Shown here: piece by piece, positions 1 to 6,559 of the stretch
Position numbering within the stretch: position 1 is the stretch's first letter
Layout of the letters: each line of letters opens with the position of its first letter
NCBI GenBank assembly: GCA_038253135.1
Contig: JBBSHJ010000072.1
Span: forward strand, 1-16,609
Reading direction: 5' to 3'
DNA: 16,609 nt
Source: JBBSHJ01 sp038253135
GTDB taxonomy: Bacteria; Actinomycetota; Actinomycetes; Mycobacteriales; QHCD01
Position numbers and translations under genes: made by a program
Notes under the pieces: model-generated
What the model was told of the DNA's origin: nothing
What the model saw: the letters and a program-made list of their open reading frames with translations, nothing else
The model's database searches: none

Positions 1-140
1 CCCGAACCACCCAGCACCCCACCCGCAGCAAGCGTGCCACCCACACCCACCAGGGCCGCGATCCTGAGGAACCCACGCCGGTCCGTCTCATTACGGAACG
101 TCAGGACGGGCTTCCCCCCAAACATGTCTAGTTCAGGCAC
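1..140 (-). CDS. 5' fragment of a Tat-exported protein (function not visible)
   Basis: This is the first 46 or so codons of a minus-strand gene cut by the left edge of the window. The chosen start is a GTG at 140-138, preceded by GAAGGGG about 10 bases upstream; an in-frame ATG at 125-123 is the alternative. The N-terminus contains NETDRRGFLRIAALVGVGG, which fits the twin-arginine pattern (RR-x-F-L) followed by a hydrophobic, Ala/Gly-rich h-region, so export in folded form across the membrane is likely. Similar leaders with a short polar stretch before DRR occur in actinobacterial Tat-exported ferritin-like proteins, but that assignment is only a guess because the mature part lies outside the window. 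The frame is open to the edge. It diverges from the sigma factor gene about 490 bases away. Confidence 0.6.
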   Translation of the reverse strand, partial: MPELDMFGGKPVLTFRNETDRRGFLRIAALVGVGGTLAAGGVLGGS

Positions 141-537
141 AACAACCAAACCCCTTCATGTGAGGACCGGCGGATTCCTACCGACGGTGCAAGCAAGACT
201 GCAAAGGTCTTATGTGGTCGTTCGCCGCCCGTGCGTCGAGCGGATCACCCGGCTCTCCTTGATGATGACCGAAATCGGACAGGCGGCAAGGGAGAGCCCG
301 GCCCGACTGAAGTCCGCCGGGACCGGGTCGGCAATCCGGCGTCGCCGCCGATCTGGTCAGCCCGCGCTGCCCGGTTCCCGGGAGCTGAGCGCGGAGCACG
401 ATCGTCAAGGGATAGCTCCCGACAGTTAGGTCGGGTCCGCACCGGCGGGTGCCGGCCCGCCGCCTACCCGTTGGTTCACGGCCGGTGAATCGGTGCGTGC
501 GCTGGCCGGTCGATAGTGCTCAACCGGAACGGATCGA
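141..537. other. intergenic region, no convincing gene
   Basis: The stretch lies between the divergent Tat-signal gene and the sigma factor gene. The open frames here give arginine- and proline-rich translations without recognisable motifs, and none has a good ribosome binding site. Promoters for both flanking genes should lie here. I see no RNA gene. Confidence 0.5.
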
Positions 538-562
538 GTTGCCCGGTCGACGCGAAGGGTAA
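538..562 (+). promoter_or_regulatory. candidate SigB/SigF-like promoter for the ECF sigma gene
   Basis: GTTG (538-541), a 15-base spacer and GGGTAA (557-562) resemble the GTTT-N15/17-GGGTAT promoters used by stress sigma factors of the SigB/SigF group in actinobacteria. One base differs in each box. A start of transcription shortly after 562 would leave a leader of about 60 bases before the ATG at 628. A GGAAC at 526-530, followed 15 bases later by GTCGA, could instead be a weak ECF-type promoter. Both calls are pattern matches only. Confidence 0.3.
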
Positions 563-627
563 GATGGGACTCCTAGTTTTCTCAGGTGACCCCAGACCCC
601 GGTGCCGGTGACCTCCGGAGGACTGTC

Positions 628-1212
628 ATGGGCGCCAGCGCAAGACCCGACGAAGAGGGCAGCGTCGGCACCGAACGCGCGGCGGCCGGGATCGATGCCT
701 GGTATGCCGCCCACGGCGCCCGGTGCCTCGGGCTCGCGTTGGCGATGACGCGGAACCAGCGGGAGGCGGAGGGCGTCGTGCAGGATGCCTTCCTGGCCGT
801 GTGGCAGTGTCGCGACCGGCTCGGCGCCAATCGGCCGGATATCCGCACTCGGCTGCTGATGACTACCCATCATCTTGCGGTGGACATGATTCGATGCCAA
901 CCCGACAAGCATCACCGGGCATTCGACGTTGAACAGTTCCTGCGCGCTGTGCCCGCGACCGACCCGGGGCCAGAGACCCGATCGGAAGCTGTCGATTCGG
1001 GCTACGCGATCCGGAGCGCACTGATCGCGTTGAGTCCGCCACAGCGCGAGGCATTGGTCTTGGCCTATTTCGGCGGATACACCTATGCGGCCATCGCTGC
1101 CGAGACCGAACTGCCCGTTACCACCGTGAGAGCGCTCATTCTGACCGCAATGCGGTTCCTGCACGATGCCTCAGCTACGGGGAATCGGTCGAGTCGGATG
1201 CGTCGGACATAA
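628..1212 (+). CDS. ECF-type RNA polymerase sigma factor
   Basis: A 194-aa protein with the two-domain layout of extracytoplasmic-function sigma factors, which bind core RNA polymerase and direct it to specific promoters. Region 2 spans about residues 23-90, with a VVQDAFLAVW core-binding helix (50-59) and LLMTTHHLAVDMIR at its end. Region 4 spans about 127-180 and contains LSPPQREALVLAYFGGYTY followed by the helix-turn-helix AAIAAETELPVTTVRALI. The start at 628 is chosen because GGAGGA (617-622) lies 5 bases upstream; an in-frame GTG at 586 would add 14 residues without such a site. No anti-sigma factor, zinc-finger partner or long C-terminal extension is visible, so its signal is unknown. 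The next gene on this strand is a broken PRC-barrel gene, behind a hairpin. Confidence 0.85.
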   Translation: MGASARPDEEGSVGTERAAAGIDAWYAAHGARCLGLALAMTRNQREAEGVVQDAFLAVWQCRDRLGANRPDIRTRLLMTTHHLAVDMIRCQPDKHHRAFDVEQFLRAVPATDPGPETRSEAVDSGYAIRSALIALSPPQREALVLAYFGGYTYAAIAAETELPVTTVRALILTAMRFLHDASATGNRSSRMRRT

Positions 1213-1234
1213 TCGCCCACGGCCGATCGTCTCC

Positions 1235-1258
1235 GCGGTGTGCGCCCGGGGACACCGC
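1235..1258 (+). terminator. hairpin after the sigma factor gene
   Basis: A perfect 7-bp inverted repeat, GCGGTGT (1235-1241) and ACACCGC (1252-1258), has a 10-base loop and begins 22 bases after the sigma factor stop codon. There is no T-run, which is common for actinobacterial terminators. It separates the sigma gene from the PRC-barrel gene. Confidence 0.4.
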
Positions 1259-1306
1259 CGACACTCGAGCATGACGGTGGACAAACGGTTTAGCGGAGGG
1301 ACAGGG

Positions 1307-1655
1307 ATGTTCGAAGCCGAAGACATCCGAAGAATGGCGCGATCACGATGTTGTGGACGACGAGGGGTCGAAGATCGGATCGCTGGAGTCGGTCTACATC
1401 GACACCGCGAGCGAGGAAGCGGTATTCGCTACCGTGAAAGTCGGTATGGTCGGCGGCCATCGCGTCCCCCTGGCCGGAGCGACCGTGGCGCCCCAAGCAC
1501 CGCCGAGTGCGCTCGGAGAAAAACTGGTCAAGGATGCGCCGTCCATTGGCACCGACGGTGAGCTCGCCGCTGCCGAGAAGCCCGCGATCGTCGAGCATTA
1601 TGGCCTGAGTTATCAACCGGGCGCAGCGGGTGGGCGTCGACTCGGTCGACGATGA
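1307..1655 (+). pseudogene. PRC-barrel domain protein, frameshifted
   Basis: The reading starts with MFEAEDIRR at the ATG at 1307, preceded by GGAGGG, which is the N-terminus expected for a family of small actinobacterial PRC-barrel proteins. At about 1330-1336 the frame must move by +1 to continue as EWRDHDVVDDEGSKIGSLE, then VYIDTASEEAVFATVKVGMV, and it ends in the conserved LVKDAPSIGTDGEL and HYGLSYQPG segments at 1655. One extra A in CGAAGAATGG explains the shift. A second irregularity lies at about 1488-1527: the current frame gives APQAPPSALGEK, while the next frame gives KHRRVRSEK, closer to the family's LRVRY-K segment. This suggests compensating single-base changes in a CCCC run and an AAAAA run. 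About three residues also seem missing before VPLAGATV. PRC-barrels serve in RNA processing and membrane or stress functions; no specific role can be given. Decay or sequence error are both possible. Confidence 0.75.
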
Positions 1656-1940
1656 CGACGTGACCGCATTCATCGTCATCCTGATCCTGGCCTGAGTCAC
1701 GAGCCATCGGGAAACCCATGGGATCTGCGTCGATAATCGGGCGGCCGCGCCGGCGCCGGCGGTGCCCCGGACCTCCCGACCGGTGCATCGCCGAGGCGGC
1801 TCCCCGATCAGAGGCACCCGGCGACGGGCCGAACCCCGCATCTTCCAGCAGCGTCCCCAGCGGGCGTCCGCGCCGCCCCGCGCGGATGCGGCGTTGGTGA
1901 GCGGTAAACCGGGGAGCCGGTCGCGGCGAATCGTTCGTAT

Positions 1941-1980
1941 CGGTCCGGTGGACGGCCACGGAGGGTAGTCCGCCGGACCG
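1941..1980. repeat. 13-bp inverted repeat (strong hairpin)
   Basis: CGGTCCGGTGGAC (1941-1953) pairs with GTCCGCCGGACCG (1968-1980) across a 14-base loop. Twelve pairs are Watson-Crick and one is a G-U wobble in the plus-strand RNA. It lies about 225 bases beyond the LuxR-type gene's stop and 285 bases beyond the PRC-barrel stop, and has no flanking T-run. It could be a late terminator or part of an unknown RNA. Confidence 0.5.
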
Positions 1981-2111
1981 ACCCCAACGTGCCGGTCCGG
2001 CTCCGGCCACGTCGGTGGCTGCGATCTCTAGGCCGACACCCCCCGATCACCGAGCAGAGCCCGGGCCGGCGCCGGCTGGCCCGGGCACGGTTGCCAGCCA
2101 GGCCCGGCGCC

Positions 2112-2130
2112 CTTGCGCGCGGCGCGCAAG
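2112..2130 (-). terminator. palindrome downstream of the LuxR-type gene
   Basis: CTTGCGCGC (2112-2120), one base, then GCGCGCAAG (2122-2130) form a perfect palindrome about 75 bases past the stop codon of the large minus-strand regulator. No T-run follows on either side. It is a plausible factor-independent terminator for that gene. Confidence 0.35.
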
Positions 2131-2203
2131 CGGAGCGAATTGCGCCCGAGGCCGGACGGCACCGGCGACACGGCGTACGGCCACCGCTCGGCATCAGCAA
2201 TAG

Positions 2204-5200
2204 CTAATTCAAGAGCCCGAGCCGGTGCGCGGCGGCAGCGGCGGCGGTGCGGCTCGGCGCGCCCAGCTTCGCCATCAGGTTGGAGACGTGCACGCTCGCC
2301 GTCTTGGGGGAGATGAAAAGCCGCTCCCCGATCTCCCGGTTCGACAGGCCCGCACCGAGGAGCTGCAGCACGTCGGATTCACGGTTGGTCAACCCGATCG
2401 CAACGCCGGCCGCCGCACCCACCGCGGCGGCGCTCCGCACGCCCGCCGCCGACGTACTCGAGTCCCCCAAATGCGCACCCGGGTCATCCGACGGCGAGCC
2501 CGCGCCAGCGGCTGGTACGGCGACCGGCGTTGGATCGGGAAGTTCGCGGGGCCGCAGCCGCGCCCGGTGGGCGAGGTCGGCGGCGGCCGAGTGCAGCGGT
2601 TGCGCGCCCAGCTGCAGGGCCAGGCCGTCGGCGCGATGCAACAGCTCGACGGCGTCGGCACTCGCGCCCTCGGCGGCGGCCGCCTCCGCCGCGCGCAGCC
2701 AGGAGTAGGCCATCTGGTAAGGATCGCCGACCCCCTGCCACGCCCGGCCGGCGGCCGCCCACGCCGCCGCCGTGCCGGCGATCTCGGCGTCGTTGAGCAA
2801 CGACCATGCGGCGAGCACCGGGATGTCGGCGGGCAGTGCCTCCGCGTGCGCCAGCAGGGTCTTCAACGCCCGCTCCGCTCCCGCCGCGGCCCCGGGATCG
2901 CGCAGCACCCGGGCGCGTTCCTGCTCCTGCACCGCAAGCCGCGTGCCGAGCGCGGTGAGCGGCCAGGCGTACCGGGCCATTCCCGGCCGGAACGAGGAGT
3001 CGAGGCTTATCAGCACCACTTCCAGCGCATGGCCGCGATCGCCCCGCTCGAGGGCGAGTTCGGCGGTGATCTGATCCAGCGAGAGCTGGTGCTGCGGCTG
3101 TGGATCCACCTCCGGCCGGCTCCGCAGCGCTCGCTCGAGTCCCGCCTCGGCGCCATCGGGATCGCCACGATGCAGGATCATGAACGCGCGGTTGCGCAGC
3201 AGCATGCTCTGGTGCCGCGGCGGCGGGCCGAGGTGCAGAACCTCGTCGATCAGGTCCAGTGCCTCGGTCCACCGGCCGAGCGCGACCAGCGGCTCGACGA
3301 CGTTGAGGTTGAGGAACGCGCCGGTCGTGCGCTCCAGCCCGGCGGCGCGGGCGCGTGCGACCGCCGAGCGCCCGATCTCGATGGCCTCGTCGTACCGTCC
3401 GAGGCAGGTGTGCGCGTCGATCAGGTTGACGGTCGCGCGCAACGCCTCCTCGAGGAGGCCGGCGCGGCGCGCCTGCTCCTGGGCCTCGCGCGCGCAGATG
3501 ATGGCCAGCGCGTACTCGCCGTCCTGTCCGTGGACGATGCCCATGGAGTTCAGCGCGACGGCCATCGCGCGGGGCGAGTCGACGGTACGCGCGACGTCGA
3601 GCGCGCGTACGCCGTGCGCCCGGGCCTCCGGGTAGATGTTGGCAAGGCTCTGCGCACACGACAACCGCGCGTAGGCAAGCGCGATGCCCTCCGCTTCGCC
3701 GGCGCGCTCGGCCAGCCGGGCGGCCTCGAGCAGGTCGGGGATGTCGTTCTGCCGCAGCTGCACCCGAATCCAGGCCCGGCGTACCAGCACCGCAGCGACC
3801 CGACCCGGATCCCGCTCACCGTCGAGCTCGGCCAGCGCGCGACTGGCATAGGCCAGGGCCCGGTGCGCGTCGCCGGCGTTCAGCGCGGCCTCGCTGGCAT
3901 CGGACAGCACGCGCGCCTCGTCCTCACCGATCCGCTCGGCGGCGTCGGGCACCTGGGCCCACAGCGCGAGCACGCGCTCGATCAGGTCGAGCTGCTCGGC
4001 GTAGGCGAAGGACGCCGCCGCATCCGCCGATGCCGCCCAGGCCGCGCGGAGCGCGAGGTCGAGCACGTGGGCGTGGTCCCAGTGGTAGGCCACCTCGATG
4101 CTCGCGCGTCCCTGCGGCACCACGGTGGGATCGGCCTCGATCGCCTCGGCCAGCGCTCGGTGCATCGCGACCTGTTCGCCGGGGAGGAACTCGTCGCACA
4201 CGGCCTCGCGGATCAGGGCGTGCCGGAAGCTCACGGTGTCGGCGTCGGCGACCAGCACGTTGTGCTCGACCGCCTCGCGCAGCGCGACGTCGAGCTCGGC
4301 CGGCGCGCCCGGCCAGCAGGCGGCCAGCAGCCGGTACGACGTGCGCTGGCCGGCCGCGGACGCGATCCGCGCGACCTGCTGGGCCGGCTCGCTGACGCGC
4401 TGCAACGCGCGCAGCAGCAGATCCCGCAGGGTCCCGTCCAACTCGCCCGAGACCCCGGCGTCGCTCACGAGGGCCTCGACGAAGAGCGGGTTACCCTCTG
4501 TGCGGCGCATCAGCTCGTCGATGATCGGCTTGGTCGCCACCGTCCCGGCGATCCCCTCGAACTGCGCGGCCACGTCCGGCCGGGCCAGCCGGGCGAGGGC
4601 GAGGTGCTCCACGGAGGGCAGCCGCTCCAGCTCGGCGACGAACCGGCGCAGCGGGTGCCGGCGATGCAGATCGTCGGACCGGTAGGTCGCGAGCACCAGC
4701 AGCCGTCCCGCGCGCACGTTCCGAGCGATGAAGGCGAGCATGTCGCGGGTCGAGCGGTCGGCCCAGTGCAGGTCCTCGATAACCAGCACGAGGGTCCGGT
4801 CCTCGGCGAGCCGCTCGAGAAGGAGCAGGAAGGCCTCGAACAGGCGGGTACGGGCGAGGCCGGTGTCGTCGCCGCCGGGGTGGCCGAATTCCGGGGACAG
4901 TCCGCCGAGCGGGGACGGATCGGGACAAAGGCGTTGTACGCCGGCCGCGCCCTCGGTGCGCACCAGCTCGCGCAGGATCGCCGTGAACGGGGCGAATGGG
5001 AGGCCCTCGGCGGACAACTCCACGCAGCCGCCGGCCAGCACCCGCGCCCCTGCCTCGACTGCGGAGGGCTGGAACTCGGCAACGAGGCGCGTCTTGCCGA
5101 TCCCGGCCTCACCGGCGATGACCACGACGCGGGGCTGTCCGGCGGACGCCGCGGCCAGATGCTCATGCAGCCGGCGCAGCTCACCGACCCGGCCGACAAG

Positions 5201-5257
5201 GACCGGGCTGCTTACCCGCATCGCCACATCAGCGAGCATGCCAGTCAAGGCCGACAT
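2204..5257 (-). CDS. LAL-type LuxR family transcriptional regulator with N-terminal AAA ATPase
   Basis: A 1017-aa protein of the large ATP-binding LuxR (LAL, MalT-like) type. Near the N-terminus is LVGRVGELRRLHEHL, followed by a Walker A motif GEAGIGKT (residues 49-56) and a Walker B segment LVLVIEDLHWAD (156-167). The middle 500 or so residues are Ala/Arg-rich helical repeats, probably TPR-like, expected to sense a ligand or partner. The last 62 residues (956-1017) are a GerE/LuxR helix-turn-helix: LTNRESDVLQLL, then LSNREIGERLFISPKTASVH. Family members activate transcription when ATP and an inducer are bound; the inducer here is unknown. The ATG at 5257 follows GGGAAG by 5 bases; in-frame ATGs at 5239 and 5221 are also possible. 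The open frame extends up to 5431, but that part is encoded by the 15-bp repeats and is probably not translated in this frame. The start overlaps the end of the glycine-repeat ORF by 29 bases. Confidence 0.9.
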   Translation of the reverse strand: MSALTGMLADVAMRVSSPVLVGRVGELRRLHEHLAAASAGQPRVVVIAGEAGIGKTRLVAEFQPSAVEAGARVLAGGCVELSAEGLPFAPFTAILRELVRTEGAAGVQRLCPDPSPLGGLSPEFGHPGGDDTGLARTRLFEAFLLLLERLAEDRTLVLVIEDLHWADRSTRDMLAFIARNVRAGRLLVLATYRSDDLHRRHPLRRFVAELERLPSVEHLALARLARPDVAAQFEGIAGTVATKPIIDELMRRTEGNPLFVEALVSDAGVSGELDGTLRDLLLRALQRVSEPAQQVARIASAAGQRTSYRLLAACWPGAPAELDVALREAVEHNVLVADADTVSFRHALIREAVCDEFLPGEQVAMHRALAEAIEADPTVVPQGRASIEVAYHWDHAHVLDLALRAAWAASADAAASFAYAEQLDLIERVLALWAQVPDAAERIGEDEARVLSDASEAALNAGDAHRALAYASRALAELDGERDPGRVAAVLVRRAWIRVQLRQNDIPDLLEAARLAERAGEAEGIALAYARLSCAQSLANIYPEARAHGVRALDVARTVDSPRAMAVALNSMGIVHGQDGEYALAIICAREAQEQARRAGLLEEALRATVNLIDAHTCLGRYDEAIEIGRSAVARARAAGLERTTGAFLNLNVVEPLVALGRWTEALDLIDEVLHLGPPPRHQSMLLRNRAFMILHRGDPDGAEAGLERALRSRPEVDPQPQHQLSLDQITAELALERGDRGHALEVVLISLDSSFRPGMARYAWPLTALGTRLAVQEQERARVLRDPGAAAGAERALKTLLAHAEALPADIPVLAAWSLLNDAEIAGTAAAWAAAGRAWQGVGDPYQMAYSWLRAAEAAAAEGASADAVELLHRADGLALQLGAQPLHSAAADLAHRARLRPRELPDPTPVAVPAAGAGSPSDDPGAHLGDSSTSAAGVRSAAAVGAAAGVAIGLTNRESDVLQLLGAGLSNREIGERLFISPKTASVHVSNLMAKLGAPSRTAAAAAAHRLGLLN

Positions 5258-5510
5258 CGGTCTTCCCAGTTTCGCGCCGGGTGAACGGAACGTCCGCCCG
5301 CTCCCGCCCCCCGACTCTGAGAGGACCGACGCCGCTGACACCAATGCCGCTGACACCAATGCCGCTGACACCAATGCCGCTGACACCAATGCCGTAGAGA
5401 CCACTGCCGTAGAGACCACTGCCGTAGACACCGCCGCCGCTGGGGCCGATGGCGATCAGACCCATGCCGATACGAAAGGGCGCACCCCGCGACGGCCCGC
5501 CGCCGCTCAA
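5229..5510 (-). CDS. possible small glycine-rich pentapeptide-repeat protein
   Basis: A 93-codon frame beginning with a TTG that overlaps the TGA stop of the upstream gene (TTGA at 5510-5507), an arrangement that allows coupled translation. An internal ATG (residue 16) is the other start. Residues 16-61 are pentapeptide repeats of the form x-G-(V/L/P)-(S/Y)-G: MGLIA, IGPSG, GGVYG, SGLYG twice, then IGVSG four times and VG. The repeat units differ at the DNA level, but glycines 2 and 5 are mostly kept, partly by synonymous GGT/GGC changes. This favours this frame over the others through the array. After the repeats comes a charged tail. No family is recognised. Regular glycine spacing could suit packing against membranes or self-assembly, but there is no direct evidence. 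The alternative is a non-coding minisatellite open in all frames by chance. Confidence 0.35.
   Translation of the reverse strand: MSGGGPSRGAPFRIGMGLIAIGPSGGGVYGSGLYGSGLYGIGVSGIGVSGIGVSGIGVSGVGPLRVGGRERADVPFTRRETGKTDVGLDWHAR
5331..5465. repeat. 15-bp tandem repeat (minisatellite)
   Basis: Four identical copies of GCCGCTGACACCAAT run from 5331 to 5390. Two copies of GCCGTAGAGACCACT (5391-5420), one GCCGTAGACACCGCC (5421-5435) and two more diverged units reach 5465. Because the unit is a multiple of three, a change in copy number leaves all frames open. The array lies inside the possible glycine-repeat ORF and just upstream of the LuxR-type regulator start. Confidence 0.9.
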
Positions 5511-6079
5511 CGAGTGATCGTCGTCGTCGGCTCACCGAGAAGGTAGAGCGCCGTGTCCACTGCGGCGCGCTGCTCGAGCTCGAGCCGGGGGGCCGGTCCG
5601 GCGGCACGCGGCGGCTCGGGCGCGATCGGGCCGGCTCCTGGCGCGCCGGACAGCACCTCGCTGCGGCTGGCCAACCGGCGCGCGGAGCCGGGGAAGCTCT
5701 CCGCGGAACGGTTCGGGACCGCGCCGGTCCCGGCGAGCCGCGGCGCCGGGTGGACGTCGTGCGCGGCTCGCTGCCCGGCCTGCCGCTGCGTCGGCGGTGC
5801 CGCCCGTGGCTGCTGCATCGCAGAGGGTGCCGCCTGCGCCCGGCGCTCCGCCGGATCCGCCTCCGGCCGCGCCGGAAGTGGGCGGACCGGCGCGGCCGGG
5901 CGGGCCTCGCGCACTCGTCGGCCGGACCGGTGGCCGAGGAGCCGGCGGGTGAGCCGCGCGAGGGTAGAGGGTCGGCGATTCTCATCGTGCAGCGACCGGG
6001 CGACGCGCTCGCGGTCGGCGACCCGGCGCATCTCGTCGATGCGTGCCGCCGCAACCTCAAAAGTCAGACTCGGCTGCAT
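5507..6079 (-). CDS. hypothetical protein with conserved-looking N-terminus and disordered body
   Basis: A 190-aa protein of unknown function. The start at 6079 (MQPSLTFEVAAARIDEMRR) is chosen because GGGAGG lies 6 bases upstream; the frame extends 31 codons further, but without such a site. The first 35 or so residues look like a short amphipathic helix of the type found at the start of many small actinobacterial hypothetical proteins (M-P-L-FE-A--RI-----). The rest is rich in Ala, Pro, Arg and Gln and is probably disordered, ending with a short ordered-looking stretch (LELEQRAAVDTALYLLGEP). Third codon positions are strongly G/C through the whole frame, which supports real coding. It has no signal peptide or membrane segment. 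It is the first gene of a minus-strand set: its stop overlaps the possible glycine-repeat ORF, and the LAL regulator follows. Confidence 0.65.
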   Translation of the reverse strand: MQPSLTFEVAAARIDEMRRVADRERVARSLHDENRRPSTLARLTRRLLGHRSGRRVREARPAAPVRPLPARPEADPAERRAQAAPSAMQQPRAAPPTQRQAGQRAAHDVHPAPRLAGTGAVPNRSAESFPGSARRLASRSEVLSGAPGAGPIAPEPPRAAGPAPRLELEQRAAVDTALYLLGEPTTTITR

Positions 6080-6391
6080 GGCTACCTCCCTGCACTGCGA
6101 GCACCGGTCCTTGTCGATCGATGCGCTTCTCCGACGTCCTTTACTCTCACCGCCTGAGGTAGCCGGCGGCATCGGAAGAACTCCGCGATTGGGACTTCGT
6201 AGCGCCTTAGATCTGCTCGCCGCACCGGCTGGGTGCCTTAGCCGGGCCTTGGCCGGCCGCGCCGAGTGCCGATGCGGGCGGGGATGACCCGGGCTTCGGC
6301 GGGTTGCCGTGTACGCCGCCCGCGGCTCACGGCCGGTGGGGCTCCAACAACGTGACCGGAGCGGGCGGCCGGCGGGACCAATGAGGTCACC
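6080..6391. other. divergent intergenic region
   Basis: Together with the repeat array that follows, this separates the minus-strand hypothetical gene from the plus-strand aldo/keto reductase. The strong GGGAGG ribosome binding site of the minus-strand gene is at 6085-6090. Between about 6120 and 6391 I see no credible gene or RNA. Promoters for both directions are expected here, but no clear boxes were found. Confidence 0.45.
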
Positions 6392-6411
6392 CTGACAAAC
6401 GCCGCTGACGC

Positions 6412-6506
6412 TTGGTCAGCAGCACCGTTTGGTCAGCAGCACCGTTTGGTCAGCAGCACCGTTTGGTCAGCAGCACCGTTTGTCAGCAGCACCGTTTGTC
6501 AGCAGC
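6412..6506. repeat. 17-bp tandem repeat array upstream of the aldo/keto reductase
   Basis: Four exact copies of TTGGTCAGCAGCACCGT occupy 6412-6479. A 16-bp copy lacking one G follows (6480-6495), then a partial copy (6496-6506). The array ends 53 bases before the ATG at 6560. A perfect 10-bp inverted repeat brackets it: CTGACAAACG at 6392-6401 and CGTTTGTCAG at 6493-6502. Copies without spacers argue against CRISPR. Iterated binding sites for a regulator, or a slippage-prone minisatellite, are the plausible readings. The unit is not a multiple of three. Confidence 0.9.
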
Positions 6507-6559
6507 GTCGTACCGTCGCCGCCTTTCGCGCGGCGTCGAGTCGATGAAAGGATCGACGG

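Larger units (their letters stand above)
1656..2203. other. intergenic region with hairpins, no convincing gene
   Basis: About 550 bases lie between the convergent PRC-barrel gene and the LuxR-type regulator. All open frames give arginine/proline/glycine-rich translations without motifs or ribosome binding sites. The region contains a long inverted repeat at 1941-1980, a 7-bp one (GGCTGGC at 2074-2080 with GCCAGCC at 2093-2099) and a palindrome at 2112-2130. It may hold terminators or a structured RNA; nothing identifies one. Confidence 0.5.

Noticed and set aside
34..488. Plus-strand frames near the left edge
   Set aside because: They overlap the Tat-signal gene on the other strand or the gene-free stretch. 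The composition is random-like and they lack start signals.
1660..1695. Eleven-codon hydrophobic frame (VTAFIVILILA) just after the PRC-barrel gene
   Set aside because: It is too short, has no ribosome binding site and matches no family.
1656..2203. Several short open frames on both strands
   Set aside because: They show no ribosome binding sites, no motifs and Arg/Pro-rich translations. They fit non-coding high-GC sequence.
2225..5284. 1019-codon open frame on the plus strand
   Set aside because: It is antisense to the LuxR-type regulator. The translation is Arg/Gly/Gln-rich with no domain, while the minus strand carries Walker and helix-turn-helix motifs in frame.
6412..6506. CRISPR-like direct repeats
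   Set aside because: The 17-bp copies are adjacent with no spacers and no cas genes are present.
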